DNA of 64,000 nucleotides from NCBI GenBank assembly GCA_025359205.1, contig JANYHD010000018.1:1-64000 (forward strand), written 5' to 3'. Position 1 is the first letter of the stretch. The number at the start of each line of letters is the position of its first letter. The position numbers were made by a program, and so were the translations under genes. The DNA is from Gammaproteobacteria bacterium (GTDB lineage: Bacteria; Pseudomonadota; Gammaproteobacteria; Steroidobacterales; Steroidobacteraceae). The notes under the pieces are model-generated. The model was not told where the DNA came from. It did no database searches and saw only the letters and a program-made list of their open reading frames with translations. Positions 9,359 through 18,667 of this stretch are shown one piece after another.

Positions 9359-9982
9359 ATGCTGGCATTCCTCGCCAAGGGCCTGGTGCTCGGCTTTTCC
9401 ATTGCCGCGCCGGTCGGTCCGATCGGCCTGCTGTGCATCCGGCGCTCGCTCAGTTCCGGGCGGCTGGCCGGACTCGCGACCGGCATGGGCGCCGCCACGG
9501 CTGACGCCTGCTACGGTGCCGTCGCAGCTTTCGGCCTGACCCGGGTCACCTCGTTCATGGTCGGCGAGCGCACCTGGCTGACGCTGGTGGGCGGCTTGTT
9601 CCTGTGCTGGCTGGGCGCGCGCATCATGCGCACGCATCCGGACCTGTCCGCGGCGCGCCGGCCCGACTCCTGGGCACACGGCGCGTATCTGGGCGCACTG
9701 GTCATCACGCTCACCAACCCGCTGACCATCCTGGCGTTCCTGGGCGCATTTGCCGGCCTCGGCCTGGCCGTCGCACGCGACTATCTCGCGGCCACCGTGA
9801 TCGTGGCCGGCGTGTTCGTGGGATCGGGCATCTGGTGGCTGCTGCTGAGCAGCTTTGCCGCGCGGATGCGCGATCGCTTTGATCCGCGCTGGCTGCAGCG
9901 CGTAAACTGGGCCTCGGGGGCGTTGCTCATCATAGTAGGACTGGGCGCGCTGCTGAGCCTGCGACGCTGGATCATTCAGTAA
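9359..9982 (+). CDS. LysE/RhtB-family amino-acid exporter
   Basis: A 207-residue inner-membrane protein with about six hydrophobic segments. The N-terminus MLAFLAKGLVLGFSIAAPVG has the GPIG loop that is typical of LysE/RhtB exporters. The ATG at 9359 has GAGAG upstream and starts directly at the family's usual first residue; the ATG at 9341 adds six residues without a ribosome site. Substrate (basic amino acid, homoserine, threonine or other) cannot be read from sequence. Confidence 0.85.
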   Translation: MLAFLAKGLVLGFSIAAPVGPIGLLCIRRSLSSGRLAGLATGMGAATADACYGAVAAFGLTRVTSFMVGERTWLTLVGGLFLCWLGARIMRTHPDLSAARRPDSWAHGAYLGALVITLTNPLTILAFLGAFAGLGLAVARDYLAATVIVAGVFVGSGIWWLLLSSFAARMRDRFDPRWLQRVNWASGALLIIVGLGALLSLRRWIIQ

Positions 9983-10007
9983 CAACACTAATAATGAGAG
10001 GGCGTTC

Positions 10008-10691
10008 ATGAAGACCTTCATAGCCGAGTTCATCGGCACATTCATTCTTGTACTGTTTGCGTGTGGAACCGCCGTCATCGCGGGTTCGCAGGTCGGAGTA
10101 CTGGGCATTGCCCTCGCCTTCGGGCTGGCGCTGATCGCGGCAGCCTACGGAATCGGCGCAATTTCCGGCTGTCATATCAATCCGGCGGTGAGCCTGGGCG
10201 TGCTGGTCGCCGGGCGCATGAGCGCTACGCAGTTTGCGGGCTACGTGGTGGCGCAGTGCCTCGGAGCCATTGTTGCGGCCTACGTGCTCGCGCATATCGC
10301 GAGCGGCGCAATTGCCGGCTACGACGTTGCCACCAGCGGACTCGCGCACAACGGCTGGGGCGCGGGCTACGGTGGTGGTTATGGCGAAGGCGCAGCCTTC
10401 CTGTTCGAAGTGGTCGCGACCTTCATCTTCGTGCTGGTGATACTGGGCGCGACCGGCAAGGGCTCGCATCCGGCGATGGCTGGGCTCGCGATCGGCCTCA
10501 CGCTGACGGTCATCCACCTGGTCGGCATCCGCATCACGGGCACTTCAGTCAACCCGGCGCGCTCGCTCGGCCCGGCGCTGGTCGTCGGCGGCCAGGCGCT
10601 GTCGCAGCTGTGGCTGTTCATCGTGGCGCCACTGATCGGCGGCGCGGCCGCAGGCCTGCTCGCGCGCTTAGGGCTAACGCAACCGGATTGA
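10008..10691 (+). CDS. aqpZ: Aquaporin Z
   Basis: A 227-residue MIP-family water channel with six transmembrane helices. Both NPA boxes are present (GCHINPAVSLG and GTSVNPARSLGPAL). The selectivity-filter residues fit the water-specific type: His-Leu in TVIHLVGI and the Arg after the second NPA. A good ribosome site (GAGAGGG) lies 6-7 bases before the ATG. There are 25 bases between it and the LysE-type exporter, so cotranscription is possible. It converges on the PLP lyase gene at 10722. Confidence 0.95.
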   Translation: MKTFIAEFIGTFILVLFACGTAVIAGSQVGVLGIALAFGLALIAAAYGIGAISGCHINPAVSLGVLVAGRMSATQFAGYVVAQCLGAIVAAYVLAHIASGAIAGYDVATSGLAHNGWGAGYGGGYGEGAAFLFEVVATFIFVLVILGATGKGSHPAMAGLAIGLTLTVIHLVGIRITGTSVNPARSLGPALVVGGQALSQLWLFIVAPLIGGAAAGLLARLGLTQPD

Positions 10692-10721
10692 GGCAGCGGG
10701 CGGCCACCCGCCACCCCTGGT

Positions 10722-11888
10722 TCAGGCCCGTTGCAGGGCCTGCGCCAGGTCGGCGAGCAGATCGTCGATGCTCTCGAGGCCCACCGACAGTCGCGCGGTG
10801 CCCGCACCAATTCCTGCGAGGCGGCGCTGTCCTGCGTCAAGGTCGCGCGCGCCCAGCAGCTGCGAGGGCAGCACCAGCGAATCCGTGGCGCCCAGGCTCG
10901 CCGCCATGGCGAAAAGTTCGAGTGATTCGGCAACGCGTGCCGCGGCCTCGGCACCGCCGCGCAGGTCGAAGCTGAGCACCGCGCCGAAATCGCTCATCTG
11001 CGCGCGCGCCAGCGCATGCCCCGGGTGCGAGGGCAATCCCGGGTAATGCACGGCCGCGACCGCCGGATGCGTCGCCAGGAACCCGGCCACGCGTTGCGCG
11101 TTCGCGCTTTCTTCGCGATAGCGCAATAGATAAGTCTTCAGGCCACGCTGCACCAGGAACGCGGCGTGCGGATCGAGCGCATTGCCCAGCGCGTTGAAGT
11201 CCGGACGCATTTTCGCGATGAGTTCCGCGCCGCCGATCACCGCGCCGCCCATGACATCGCCGTGCCCCGCCGCGAACTTGGTGAGGCTGTGCAGGTACAG
11301 GTCGACGTCATACTGGCCGTGCTGGTGCGGCCCAGCCAAGGTGTTGTCCATGACCGTCAGCGCGCCATGCGCGCGCGCCAGGCGCGTGATTGCGGCGATA
11401 TCGGCGATACGCAACATGGGATTGGTGGGGCTCTCGAACATCACCAGCCGGGTCGGCGTGCCCGCCAACACGCGCTCGATCCCGGCGAGGTCGGTGACGG
11501 AAAGCAACGTGTGCGTGACGCCGAACTTGCCCAGCAGCCGCCGGATCAACATGCGCGTCGGCGTGTACAGTTCGACGAAGCACAGCACGTGATCGCCCTG
11601 CTTCACCAGCGACAGCAGCGTGCTGGAGAGCACCCCGACGCCGGAGGCGGTCACCAGGCAATCATCCCGCCCCTGCAATTGCGCCAGCGTGAGCTCGAGC
11701 TGGCGCGCATTTGGGTTCGAGGAGCGCTGGTAGTTATAGCCGGGCGCGTCTCCCCGCCAGTTGCGCACGGTCTCCTCGACCGTGTCAAACTCGAACTTGA
11801 CGCTCTGGTAGATCGGCGTGACGACCGGTCGATTGCCGGGCGGCAACTCAGTCTCGGGCGGATGGTTGAGGCGCGTGAACTTGTCCAT
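10722..11888 (-). CDS. Cys/Met-metabolism PLP-dependent enzyme (cystathionine gamma-lyase/synthase family)
   Basis: A 388-residue fold-type I enzyme with PLP lysine Lys204 in SLTKFAAGH, the phosphate loop ASGVGVLSS near 81-89 and FESPTNPMLR. It may act as a gamma-lyase, gamma-synthase or C-S beta-lyase; the lysine motif SLTKFAAGH differs from the usual STKY-type sequence. The ATG at 11888 overlaps the stop of the upstream aminotransferase by one base (TGATG), so the two are translationally coupled. It is the last gene of the minus-strand run behind the Pot transporter. With its partner it may recycle methionine-derived compounds linked to polyamine synthesis; this is inference. Confidence 0.85.
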   Translation of the reverse strand: MDKFTRLNHPPETELPPGNRPVVTPIYQSVKFEFDTVEETVRNWRGDAPGYNYQRSSNPNARQLELTLAQLQGRDDCLVTASGVGVLSSTLLSLVKQGDHVLCFVELYTPTRMLIRRLLGKFGVTHTLLSVTDLAGIERVLAGTPTRLVMFESPTNPMLRIADIAAITRLARAHGALTVMDNTLAGPHQHGQYDVDLYLHSLTKFAAGHGDVMGGAVIGGAELIAKMRPDFNALGNALDPHAAFLVQRGLKTYLLRYREESANAQRVAGFLATHPAVAAVHYPGLPSHPGHALARAQMSDFGAVLSFDLRGGAEAAARVAESLELFAMAASLGATDSLVLPSQLLGARDLDAGQRRLAGIGAGTARLSVGLESIDDLLADLAQALQRA

Positions 11889-13069
11889 CAGCGCATTGTA
11901 CCGCGAGCCTGCGCCCACTGGCGCAGCCGCAGCGCGCCCTCAGCCAATGTCTCGTCGCGCTTGGCGAAGCACAGCCGCAGCAGCTTCATGGGCGGCGGCT
12001 CGCGGTAGAACACCGACAACGGAATGGTCGCCACGCCGGCCTCGTCGATCAGCGCGGCTGAAAGTTCGACGTCACTGCGGGTATCCAGGTCAGCATAGTC
12101 GGCCAGCTGAAAATAGGATCCGCTCGAGCGCGGCAAGCGCAGTCCGGTCCCTTCCAGCAGCGCAGCGAAGCGATCGCGCTTGGCCTGGAAGAAATCCGCC
12201 AGGTCCGCGCCGGTGTCCGGCCGCTCGCGCAGGTAGCCGGCAATCGCGTGCTGCAGGCAGGTCGCGATCGTAAAGGTGTTGTACTGGTGCACCTTGCGGA
12301 GCTCCCCGGTCAGCGCCGGCGGCGCCACGGCGTAGCCGATACGCAGGCCCGTGGCATGCAATGTCTTGCCAAAGGAATAGACCGCAACACTGCGCTCGCG
12401 CAGTTCGGCATGTGCGAGCACGCTCTCATGCCGCGCACCGTCGTAGACCATGTGCTCGTAGACCTCGTCGGAGAGCACCAGGCAATTGCGCCCGCGCAGG
12501 AGCGCAGCCAGTTCGTTTAGATCCTCGCCATCGAGGCAGCTGCAGGCCGGGTTCTGCGGCGAATTGATGATGACCAGGCGCGTGCGCTCGTTCAGCGCGG
12601 TGCGCACGCGCTCCCAGTCGGGGCGAAAGCGCGGCGGCGCCATCGGCACATGCACGCAGCGCGCCCCCGCCAGGCGCACCGCCGGGTCGTAGGAATCGTA
12701 GGCCGGATCGAATACCAGTACTTCATCGCCGGCGCCGGCCAGCGCCTGGATCGCGGAAAAGATCGCCTCAGTTGCGCCCAGCGTTACGGTGATCTCGCTG
12801 CCCGCGTCCACCTCTATGCCATGAAGGCGCCGGATTTTCGCGGCGATCTGCTCGAGCAATGCGGGCACACCGGGCATCGGCGCGTACTGGTTGTGGCCCG
12901 CGGCCATCGCCTGCTGCACCAGCTCGGTCAGGCGGCCATCAATCGGGTAGTCGGGGAAGCCCTGGCCGAGATTGACGGCGCCACTCTCGGCGGCGCGCCG
13001 CGACATCACCGTGAACACGGTGGTGCCTACGTCGGGAAGCTTGCCCGGACGGGCGTGCGACTCAGTCAC
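11888..13069 (-). CDS. PLP-dependent aminotransferase (YbdL/methionine-aminotransferase-like)
   Basis: A 393-residue class I aminotransferase with PLP lysine Lys235 in YSFGKTLHATGLRIGY and a domain order like the methionine/kynurenine aminotransferases (YbdL, KAT). The motif after the substrate loop reads NSPQNPACSCL, where most relatives have NPTG or NPSG; the Cys-Ser-Cys is unusual. It overlaps potI by eight bases upstream and couples to the PLP lyase downstream. Placement behind an uptake system suggests it acts on an imported amino compound or on methionine/2-oxo-4-methylthiobutanoate. Substrate unproved. Confidence 0.85.
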   Translation of the reverse strand: MTESHARPGKLPDVGTTVFTVMSRRAAESGAVNLGQGFPDYPIDGRLTELVQQAMAAGHNQYAPMPGVPALLEQIAAKIRRLHGIEVDAGSEITVTLGATEAIFSAIQALAGAGDEVLVFDPAYDSYDPAVRLAGARCVHVPMAPPRFRPDWERVRTALNERTRLVIINSPQNPACSCLDGEDLNELAALLRGRNCLVLSDEVYEHMVYDGARHESVLAHAELRERSVAVYSFGKTLHATGLRIGYAVAPPALTGELRKVHQYNTFTIATCLQHAIAGYLRERPDTGADLADFFQAKRDRFAALLEGTGLRLPRSSGSYFQLADYADLDTRSDVELSAALIDEAGVATIPLSVFYREPPPMKLLRLCFAKRDETLAEGALRLRQWAQARGTMR

Positions 13070-13907
13070 TGGCGGCGAGCTGCATCTCGCGTGCGCGGCG
13101 CTTCTCCTGGCGCTGCATCACGATGGCCGACAGCACCACCCCGGTCGCCACGATCAGCACCATGATGGTCGCCAGCGCATTGACGTCCGGGCTCACGCCC
13201 AGGCGCACCTTGGAGAAGATCACCATCGGCAGCGTGGTCGAACTCGGCCCGGCCACGAACTGCGAGATCACCACGTCGTCCCACGACAGCGTAAAGGCGA
13301 GCAGCCAGCCAGAGACGATGGCCGGCATGATCAGCGGCAGCGTGATGCGCCAGAACACCTTGGCCGGGCGCGCACCCAGGTCCATTGCGGCTTCCTCCAG
13401 CGAATCATCAAAATTGGCGAGCCGCGACTGGATGATTACGGTGACGTAGGCCATGGAAAAGGTGACATGCGCGATGGTGATCGTGGTCACGCCGCGCCCC
13501 GCCGGCCAGCCGATGAGCTGTTCCATGGAAACGAACAGCAGCAGCATCGCCAGTCCCGTGATCACCTCGGGCATGACCAGCGGCGCAGTGGTCATGGCGG
13601 CCAGGATCGTCCGCCCGCGAAAGCGCCCAAAGCGCGCCAGCACCAGGCCCGCGAGCGTGCCGAGCACCACCGAGATGCAGGCATTCATGGTCGCGATCTT
13701 GATCGACAGCCACGCGGCACCCATGATCCGGCCGTTGTGGAACAGCAGGCCGTACCACTTGAGCGTCGGCGAGTTGGCGTGGTCCCACACCGTCACCAGC
13801 TTTGAATAATTGAACGAGTAGAACATCATCGACAGGATCGGGACGTACAGGAACGCGAAGCCGAAGGCCAGCATCGTCGGCACGAAGAATTTGCGCCCGC
13901 CGATCAT
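13062..13907 (-). CDS. potI: Putrescine ABC transporter permease PotI
   Basis: A 281-residue inner-membrane permease with six hydrophobic segments and the EAA loop (LEEAAMDLGARPAKVFWRI) that docks on the ATPase. Sequence and order match PotI of the PotFGHI putrescine importer. The start overlaps the potH stop by four bases (ATGA). The C-terminus is basic (QRQEKRRAREM). Together with PotH it forms the channel. Confidence 0.92.
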   Translation of the reverse strand: MIGGRKFFVPTMLAFGFAFLYVPILSMMFYSFNYSKLVTVWDHANSPTLKWYGLLFHNGRIMGAAWLSIKIATMNACISVVLGTLAGLVLARFGRFRGRTILAAMTTAPLVMPEVITGLAMLLLFVSMEQLIGWPAGRGVTTITIAHVTFSMAYVTVIIQSRLANFDDSLEEAAMDLGARPAKVFWRITLPLIMPAIVSGWLLAFTLSWDDVVISQFVAGPSSTTLPMVIFSKVRLGVSPDVNALATIMVLIVATGVVLSAIVMQRQEKRRAREMQLAASD

Positions 13908-14935
13908 TTGTGGGCGAGCTCACGGTTCTGGTAGCGCTGGAAGATCATGATCGGCACCACCAGCAGGATCAGCATGGCAATCGCCACGGCGCTCGCCACC
14001 GGCCAATCGCGATTCTCAAAGAACTCATCCGACAGCACGCGACCGATCATCAACTGGTCGGTGCGGCCCAGGAGCGAGGGAATGACGTACTCGCCCACCG
14101 CCGGAATGAATACCAGCAGCGATCCAGCCACAATTCCCGGCATGGACAGCGGCAGCGTGATGCGCATAAAGGCCTTCCAGGGACGCGAACCCAGGTCGGC
14201 CGCGGCCTCGAGCAGCGTGCGGTCGTGTTTCTCGAGATTGGAATACAGCGGCAGAATCATGAACGGCAGGTAGGAATACACGATACCGATGTACACCGCG
14301 AAATCGGTCTGCATCATCGTGATCGGTTCGTGGATCACGCCCAGCCACACCAGGATGTTGTTGATGACGCCATTGCTCTTGAGCAGGCCGATCCAGGCAT
14401 AGACGCGCAGCAGGAACGAAGTCCAGAACGGCAAAATGATCAGCATCAGGTAGATGTTGCGCCGGGTGGTGCTGGCGCGCGCGATGCCATAAGCCATGGG
14501 GTAACCCAGCAGCAGGCAGAAAAAGGTCGACACCGCCGCAACCTTGACCGAGTAAAGGTAGGAACTGACGTACAGCGTGTCCGTGAACAGGTAGTTGTAG
14601 TTGGCGAGGTGCAATCGCAGCTGCAGCACCTTGTCGTCCGTCCAGCCCCACAACTCCTCGTAGGGCGGAATGGCCAGCACCGACTGCGAGAACGAGATGC
14701 CGAACACGATGATGAACGGCACCATGAAAAACAGTACCAGCCAGGCCATGGGCACGGCCGTCACCAGCGGCTTGCCGATCCAGTGATCGCGCACGTAGGC
14801 CGACCAGCGCGCGGGCCGCAAGCGGTGGAACAGCTGCCAGAGTGGCTCCCAGGGCCGCGTCAGGAGCGAGCCGGGCGCGCGCTTGCCCGAGCCCTTGGAG
14901 GCCGAGCGCCAGCGGCGGCCGTTGGACCCGCTCAT
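13904..14935 (-). CDS. potH: Putrescine ABC transporter permease PotH
   Basis: A 343-residue permease with a long basic N-terminal tail of about 60 residues, then six transmembrane helices. The EAA loop (LLEAAADLGSRPWKAFMRI) sits in the C-terminal half. It ends in the four-base overlap with potI and starts two bases after the potG stop, consistent with one operon. The cytoplasmic N-terminal tail is longer than usual in E. coli PotH. Confidence 0.92.
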   Translation of the reverse strand: MSGSNGRRWRSASKGSGKRAPGSLLTRPWEPLWQLFHRLRPARWSAYVRDHWIGKPLVTAVPMAWLVLFFMVPFIIVFGISFSQSVLAIPPYEELWGWTDDKVLQLRLHLANYNYLFTDTLYVSSYLYSVKVAAVSTFFCLLLGYPMAYGIARASTTRRNIYLMLIILPFWTSFLLRVYAWIGLLKSNGVINNILVWLGVIHEPITMMQTDFAVYIGIVYSYLPFMILPLYSNLEKHDRTLLEAAADLGSRPWKAFMRITLPLSMPGIVAGSLLVFIPAVGEYVIPSLLGRTDQLMIGRVLSDEFFENRDWPVASAVAIAMLILLVVPIMIFQRYQNRELAHK

Positions 14936-14937
14936 CG

Positions 14938-16074
14938 TCAGCCCATTCCGACCACGGGACTCGAGGCGTCCCAGGACAGATAGACCGCTTCGTCCCAGAC
15001 AAACTGTTCCTCGGGTTTGCGGGTGCGGTTGGCCTGCGTGACGCGCACCTGGCGCCCAGAATCGAGCTTCACCAGGAACACGGTCATGTCCCCCAAGTAG
15101 GCGATGTCGTGGATCGTGCCGTGTGCCCAGTTGTCGGAGCTCGCCGGGCGCTCGCGCTCAAGCACGATCTTCTCCGGCCGCACCGCCACCCAGCACAGGG
15201 CGAGCGGCGGCGCGCTCATGCCGTGATCGACATAAACCGGGGCATTGAGCTCCTCGCACTTCACACGCACGTGGTCCTGTTCATCCTCGGTGAGCTGTCC
15301 CTCGAACAGGTTCACCGAGCCGATGAAATCAGCCACGAAGCGCGAGGCGGGAAACTCGTAGATCTGCCGCGGCGTGCCCACCTGCACGATCTCGCCGCGG
15401 TTCATCACGCCGACGCGCGAGGACAGTGTCATGGCCTCTTCCTGATCATGCGTGACGACCACGAAGGTGACGCCGAGCTTCTCCTGGATGCTGAGCAGTT
15501 CGAATTGCGTGTGCTCGCGGAGCTTGCGGTCCAGAGCGCCGAGCGGCTCATCGAGCAGCAGCAGCTTTGGGCGCTTGACCAGCGCGCGCGCCAGTGCCAC
15601 GCGCTGACGCTGGCCGCCCGATAGCTGATGCGGCTTGCGCTTGGCGTATTCACCCAGCTTGACGATGTCGAGTATTTCCGCGACGCGCCGATTGATCTCT
15701 TCGCGCTTGATCTTCTCCTGCTCGAGGCCGAAGGCCACGTTGCCAGCCACGCTCATGTGCGGAAACAGCGCGTAGGACTGGAACATCATGTTGACCGGGC
15801 GCTCGTAGGGCGGGATGCCGGCCATGTCCTGGCCATCGATGTACACCGCACCGGAACTCGGCTGCTCGAAACCCGCCAGCATGCGCAGCAGGGTCGTCTT
15901 GCCGCAGCCCGACCCCCCCAGCAGGCAGAAGATCTCGCCCTTGAAGACCTTCAGCGTGACGTTGTTGACGGCGACAAAGGTGCCGAAGCGCTTGGTGACG
16001 TTCTCGACGCGGATGTAGGCCTGCGCGTGCGGATCAAGCCACGGCTCGGGCGTCTTGGTGCGTGTCTCAGCCAT
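14938..16074 (-). CDS. potG: Putrescine ABC transporter ATPase PotG
   Basis: A 378-residue ABC ATPase that powers putrescine import. Walker A is GGSGCGKTT (53-61), the ABC signature LSGGQRQRVALARAL lies near 150, and the Walker B LLLLDEPLGALD follows. The C-terminal TOBE-type regulatory domain ends in LSWDASSPVVGMG. It is eight bases downstream of potF and tightly packed with potH. Confidence 0.95.
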   Translation of the reverse strand: MAETRTKTPEPWLDPHAQAYIRVENVTKRFGTFVAVNNVTLKVFKGEIFCLLGGSGCGKTTLLRMLAGFEQPSSGAVYIDGQDMAGIPPYERPVNMMFQSYALFPHMSVAGNVAFGLEQEKIKREEINRRVAEILDIVKLGEYAKRKPHQLSGGQRQRVALARALVKRPKLLLLDEPLGALDRKLREHTQFELLSIQEKLGVTFVVVTHDQEEAMTLSSRVGVMNRGEIVQVGTPRQIYEFPASRFVADFIGSVNLFEGQLTEDEQDHVRVKCEELNAPVYVDHGMSAPPLALCWVAVRPEKIVLERERPASSDNWAHGTIHDIAYLGDMTVFLVKLDSGRQVRVTQANRTRKPEEQFVWDEAVYLSWDASSPVVGMG

Positions 16075-16081
16075 ACTCTTC

Positions 16082-17251
16082 TCAGCGACCGGATTTGAAA
16101 CGGGTCCACATGCGGGTCAGCAGCCGCATGTACGGCTGCGAGCGGGGCAGGTTCGCCACCAGGTGCTCCTTGGCTTCCGGCCCCGGGAAAATGCCGCGGT
16201 CGTTGAGCACCACAGGATCGATAAGCGGATAGGCCGCGGCATTGCTCGAGGCAAAGTGCACGGCGCTGGAATTCTTTGCCGACACGTCCGCCTTCATCAG
16301 GTAGTTGATGAACAGGTGCGCGTTGTTCGGGTGCACGGCGTCGGCGGGAACCGCCAGCATATCAAAGAACATGACCGCTCCTTCCTTCGGAATGAGGTAC
16401 TTGACGTTGTTGCCGTTCTTCGCTTCGCGGGCGCGCAGGCCCGCCTGGCCGACATCACCGCTCCAGCCCAGCGCCAGGCAGATCTCGCCGTTGGCGAGGT
16501 CTTCAATGTACTTGGAGGAATTGACGTAGCGCACGTATGGGCGCATCGCCATCAATACCTTCTCCGCCGCCGCGAGGTCTTCCGGCTTCTCGCTGTTGGC
16601 CGGGAGCCCCAGGTACACGAACACCGTGTTGATGATTTCCTCTGGCTCGTCCAGCACGCTCACGCCGCAGCTCTTGAAGTGCTTGATGACGGCGGGATCG
16701 TAGAACATGCGGAAGCTGTCGACTGGCGCGTCCGGCAACGCGGCTCGGATCTTGTCGACGTTGTAGCCCACGCCTGAGGTGCCCCAGAAGTAATTCACGG
16801 CGTACTGCATGCCGGGGTCGAGCGGCTCGAAACGCCGCGCAATGTCCGGGTCGACATTCTTGAGATTGGGAATGCGCGATTTGTCGAGTTTCTGGAACAC
16901 CCCGGCCTTGATCTGCAGCGCCATGAAATTGGCCGAGGGCACGACGACGTCGTAGCCGGTCTGGCCAGCCAGCAGCTTGGTCTGCAGCACGGCGTTGGAA
17001 TCGAAGACGTCGTAGTTGACCTTAATGCCGTATTCCTTCTCGAAGGCCGGCACCACGTCGGGCGAGATGTAGTCGGACCAGTTGTAGACGTTGAGCACCT
17101 GCTCGGCGTCGGTGAGTCCGGGTACGGCGGCGTGCGTCGCCTTGCCAAGGGAGTTGCCTGCCGGCGCTGAGCCCTGCTTGGCGCCGCCGCAGGCGGCCAG
17201 CAGCACGCCGGCCAGCGCCACGATCACATGGCGGCCGCGAACAGCAATCAT
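16082..17251 (-). CDS. potF: Periplasmic putrescine-binding protein PotF (lipoprotein form)
   Basis: A 389-residue solute-binding protein that delivers putrescine or spermidine to PotGHI. The N-terminus has a lipoprotein signal ending in LLAAC, so it is probably membrane-anchored rather than free as in E. coli. Family signatures include LNVYNWSDYI and YDVVVPSANFM. It follows the glutamine-synthetase-like gene by 72 bases on the same strand, so the catabolic and uptake genes may share a transcript. Confidence 0.92.
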   Translation of the reverse strand: MIAVRGRHVIVALAGVLLAACGGAKQGSAPAGNSLGKATHAAVPGLTDAEQVLNVYNWSDYISPDVVPAFEKEYGIKVNYDVFDSNAVLQTKLLAGQTGYDVVVPSANFMALQIKAGVFQKLDKSRIPNLKNVDPDIARRFEPLDPGMQYAVNYFWGTSGVGYNVDKIRAALPDAPVDSFRMFYDPAVIKHFKSCGVSVLDEPEEIINTVFVYLGLPANSEKPEDLAAAEKVLMAMRPYVRYVNSSKYIEDLANGEICLALGWSGDVGQAGLRAREAKNGNNVKYLIPKEGAVMFFDMLAVPADAVHPNNAHLFINYLMKADVSAKNSSAVHFASSNAAAYPLIDPVVLNDRGIFPGPEAKEHLVANLPRSQPYMRLLTRMWTRFKSGR

Positions 17252-17323
17252 GAGGTCTTCCCTGGCGACACTTCGGCATTCATATTAACGCACTCCCCCG
17301 CCGCAGCCACTGCGCCCCGACCG

Positions 17324-18664
17324 CTAGACGTTGAGCAGCAGGTGCTCGCGTTCCCAGGAACTGATCACCTGCAGGAACACCTCGTACTCGGCCTGCTTGA
17401 CGATGGAATAAGCCGCCACGAATGGCAGGCCCAGCAGGTTCACCAGCGGCTGGCTGTCCTTGAGGCGCCGCAGCGCATCGTCGAGCGAGCGCGGCAGGTC
17501 CCAGGGCAGGTCGTGGGCGCTGCCCGTGATCGGTTCGCTCGGCTGCAGATTCTGCACCATGCCGAGGTAGCCGCACGCGAGCGAACCGGCGATGGCGATG
17601 TACGGGTTCGCATCGGCGCCGCCCAGGCGGTTCTCCACGCGCCGCGCCTCCGGATCGGACACCGGCACGCGCAGGCCCGCGGTGCGGTTGTCGTAGCCCC
17701 ATTGCACGTTGATGGGCGCCAGCGAGGAGCGCGCGATGCGACGGTAGGAGTTCACGTTGGGCGCAAACAGGCTCATCGCCGCAGGCAGGTAGCGCTGGAG
17801 CCCGGCGATGTGCGAGAAGAACAGCGCTGAAGGCGTGCCGTCCGCATTGCTGAAAATATTCTCCTTCGTCTTGGTGTCGACCACGCTCTGGTGGATGTGC
17901 ATGGCGCTGCCCGGCTCCTTGGCGTGCGGCTTGGCCATGAACGTCGCGTACATCTTGTGGCGCAGCGCCGCTTCGCGCGCAGTGCGCTTAAAGAGAAAGG
18001 CCTGGTCGGCGAGCGCCAGCGGATCGCCATGCAGTAGGTTGATCTCCATCTGCGCCGGCCCATCCTCGTGGATGAGCGTGTCGATCTCGATGTCCTGCGC
18101 CTCGCAGAAGGCGTACATGTCGTCGAACAGCGGATCGAACTCGTTGACCGCCGCGATGCTGTAGGACTGCCGGCCAGGTTCCGCGCGACCGGAACGGCCG
18201 ATCGGGGGCTTGAGCTGGTAGTCGGCGTCGATGTTGGGTTCGACCAGGTAGAACTCGAGCTCCGGTGCAATCACCGGCTCCCAGCCGCGCTCTGCGTACA
18301 AGTGCAGCACGTGCTGCAGCAGCTGGCGCGGCGCCATCGTCACGCGCCGTCCGTCGGAATAGAAGCAGTCGTGGATGACCTGCGCGGTGGGCTCGGCCGC
18401 CCACGGCACCACGCGCACCGTCTTCGGGTCAGCCTTGAGCACGATGTCGATTTCGGCTGGACTCATGGCCGAGCTCGTATCGCTCGGATAATCGCCCGTG
18501 ACCGTCTGCAGGAAAATGCTTTCGGGCAACCGCATGCCGGCGTCCTCGGCAAATTTCTCCGCCGGCATCAGCTTGCCGCGGGCGATGCCCGCCATGTCCG
18601 GAATGATGGCCTCGACTTCGGAAATGCCGTGGTCGCGAAAGAATTGTTGTATTTCATTGGCCAT
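17324..18664 (-). CDS. puuA: Gamma-glutamylputrescine synthetase (PuuA/PauA), first copy
   Basis: Joins L-glutamate to a polyamine amine group using ATP, the first step of the Puu pathway. The 446-residue protein has the glutamine-synthetase catalytic fold. Metal ligands lie in APELEFYL (Glu135, Glu137), a later Glu in AQMEIN, and PGSAMHIHQS (251-260); Arg in PNVNSYRR and GADANPYIA also fit. It lacks the adenylylation tyrosine loop of true GlnA. It starts three bases after puuD ends, and potF follows. A second ligase at 19683 is quite different in sequence. Confidence 0.88.
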   Translation of the reverse strand: MANEIQQFFRDHGISEVEAIIPDMAGIARGKLMPAEKFAEDAGMRLPESIFLQTVTGDYPSDTSSAMSPAEIDIVLKADPKTVRVVPWAAEPTAQVIHDCFYSDGRRVTMAPRQLLQHVLHLYAERGWEPVIAPELEFYLVEPNIDADYQLKPPIGRSGRAEPGRQSYSIAAVNEFDPLFDDMYAFCEAQDIEIDTLIHEDGPAQMEINLLHGDPLALADQAFLFKRTAREAALRHKMYATFMAKPHAKEPGSAMHIHQSVVDTKTKENIFSNADGTPSALFFSHIAGLQRYLPAAMSLFAPNVNSYRRIARSSLAPINVQWGYDNRTAGLRVPVSDPEARRVENRLGGADANPYIAIAGSLACGYLGMVQNLQPSEPITGSAHDLPWDLPRSLDDALRRLKDSQPLVNLLGLPFVAAYSIVKQAEYEVFLQVISSWEREHLLLNV

Positions 18665-18667
18665 AAA

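Noticed and set aside
13910-14983. Plus-strand frame of 357 codons
   Set aside because: Antisense to potH, composition typical of a shadow, rich in His, Arg and Gln.
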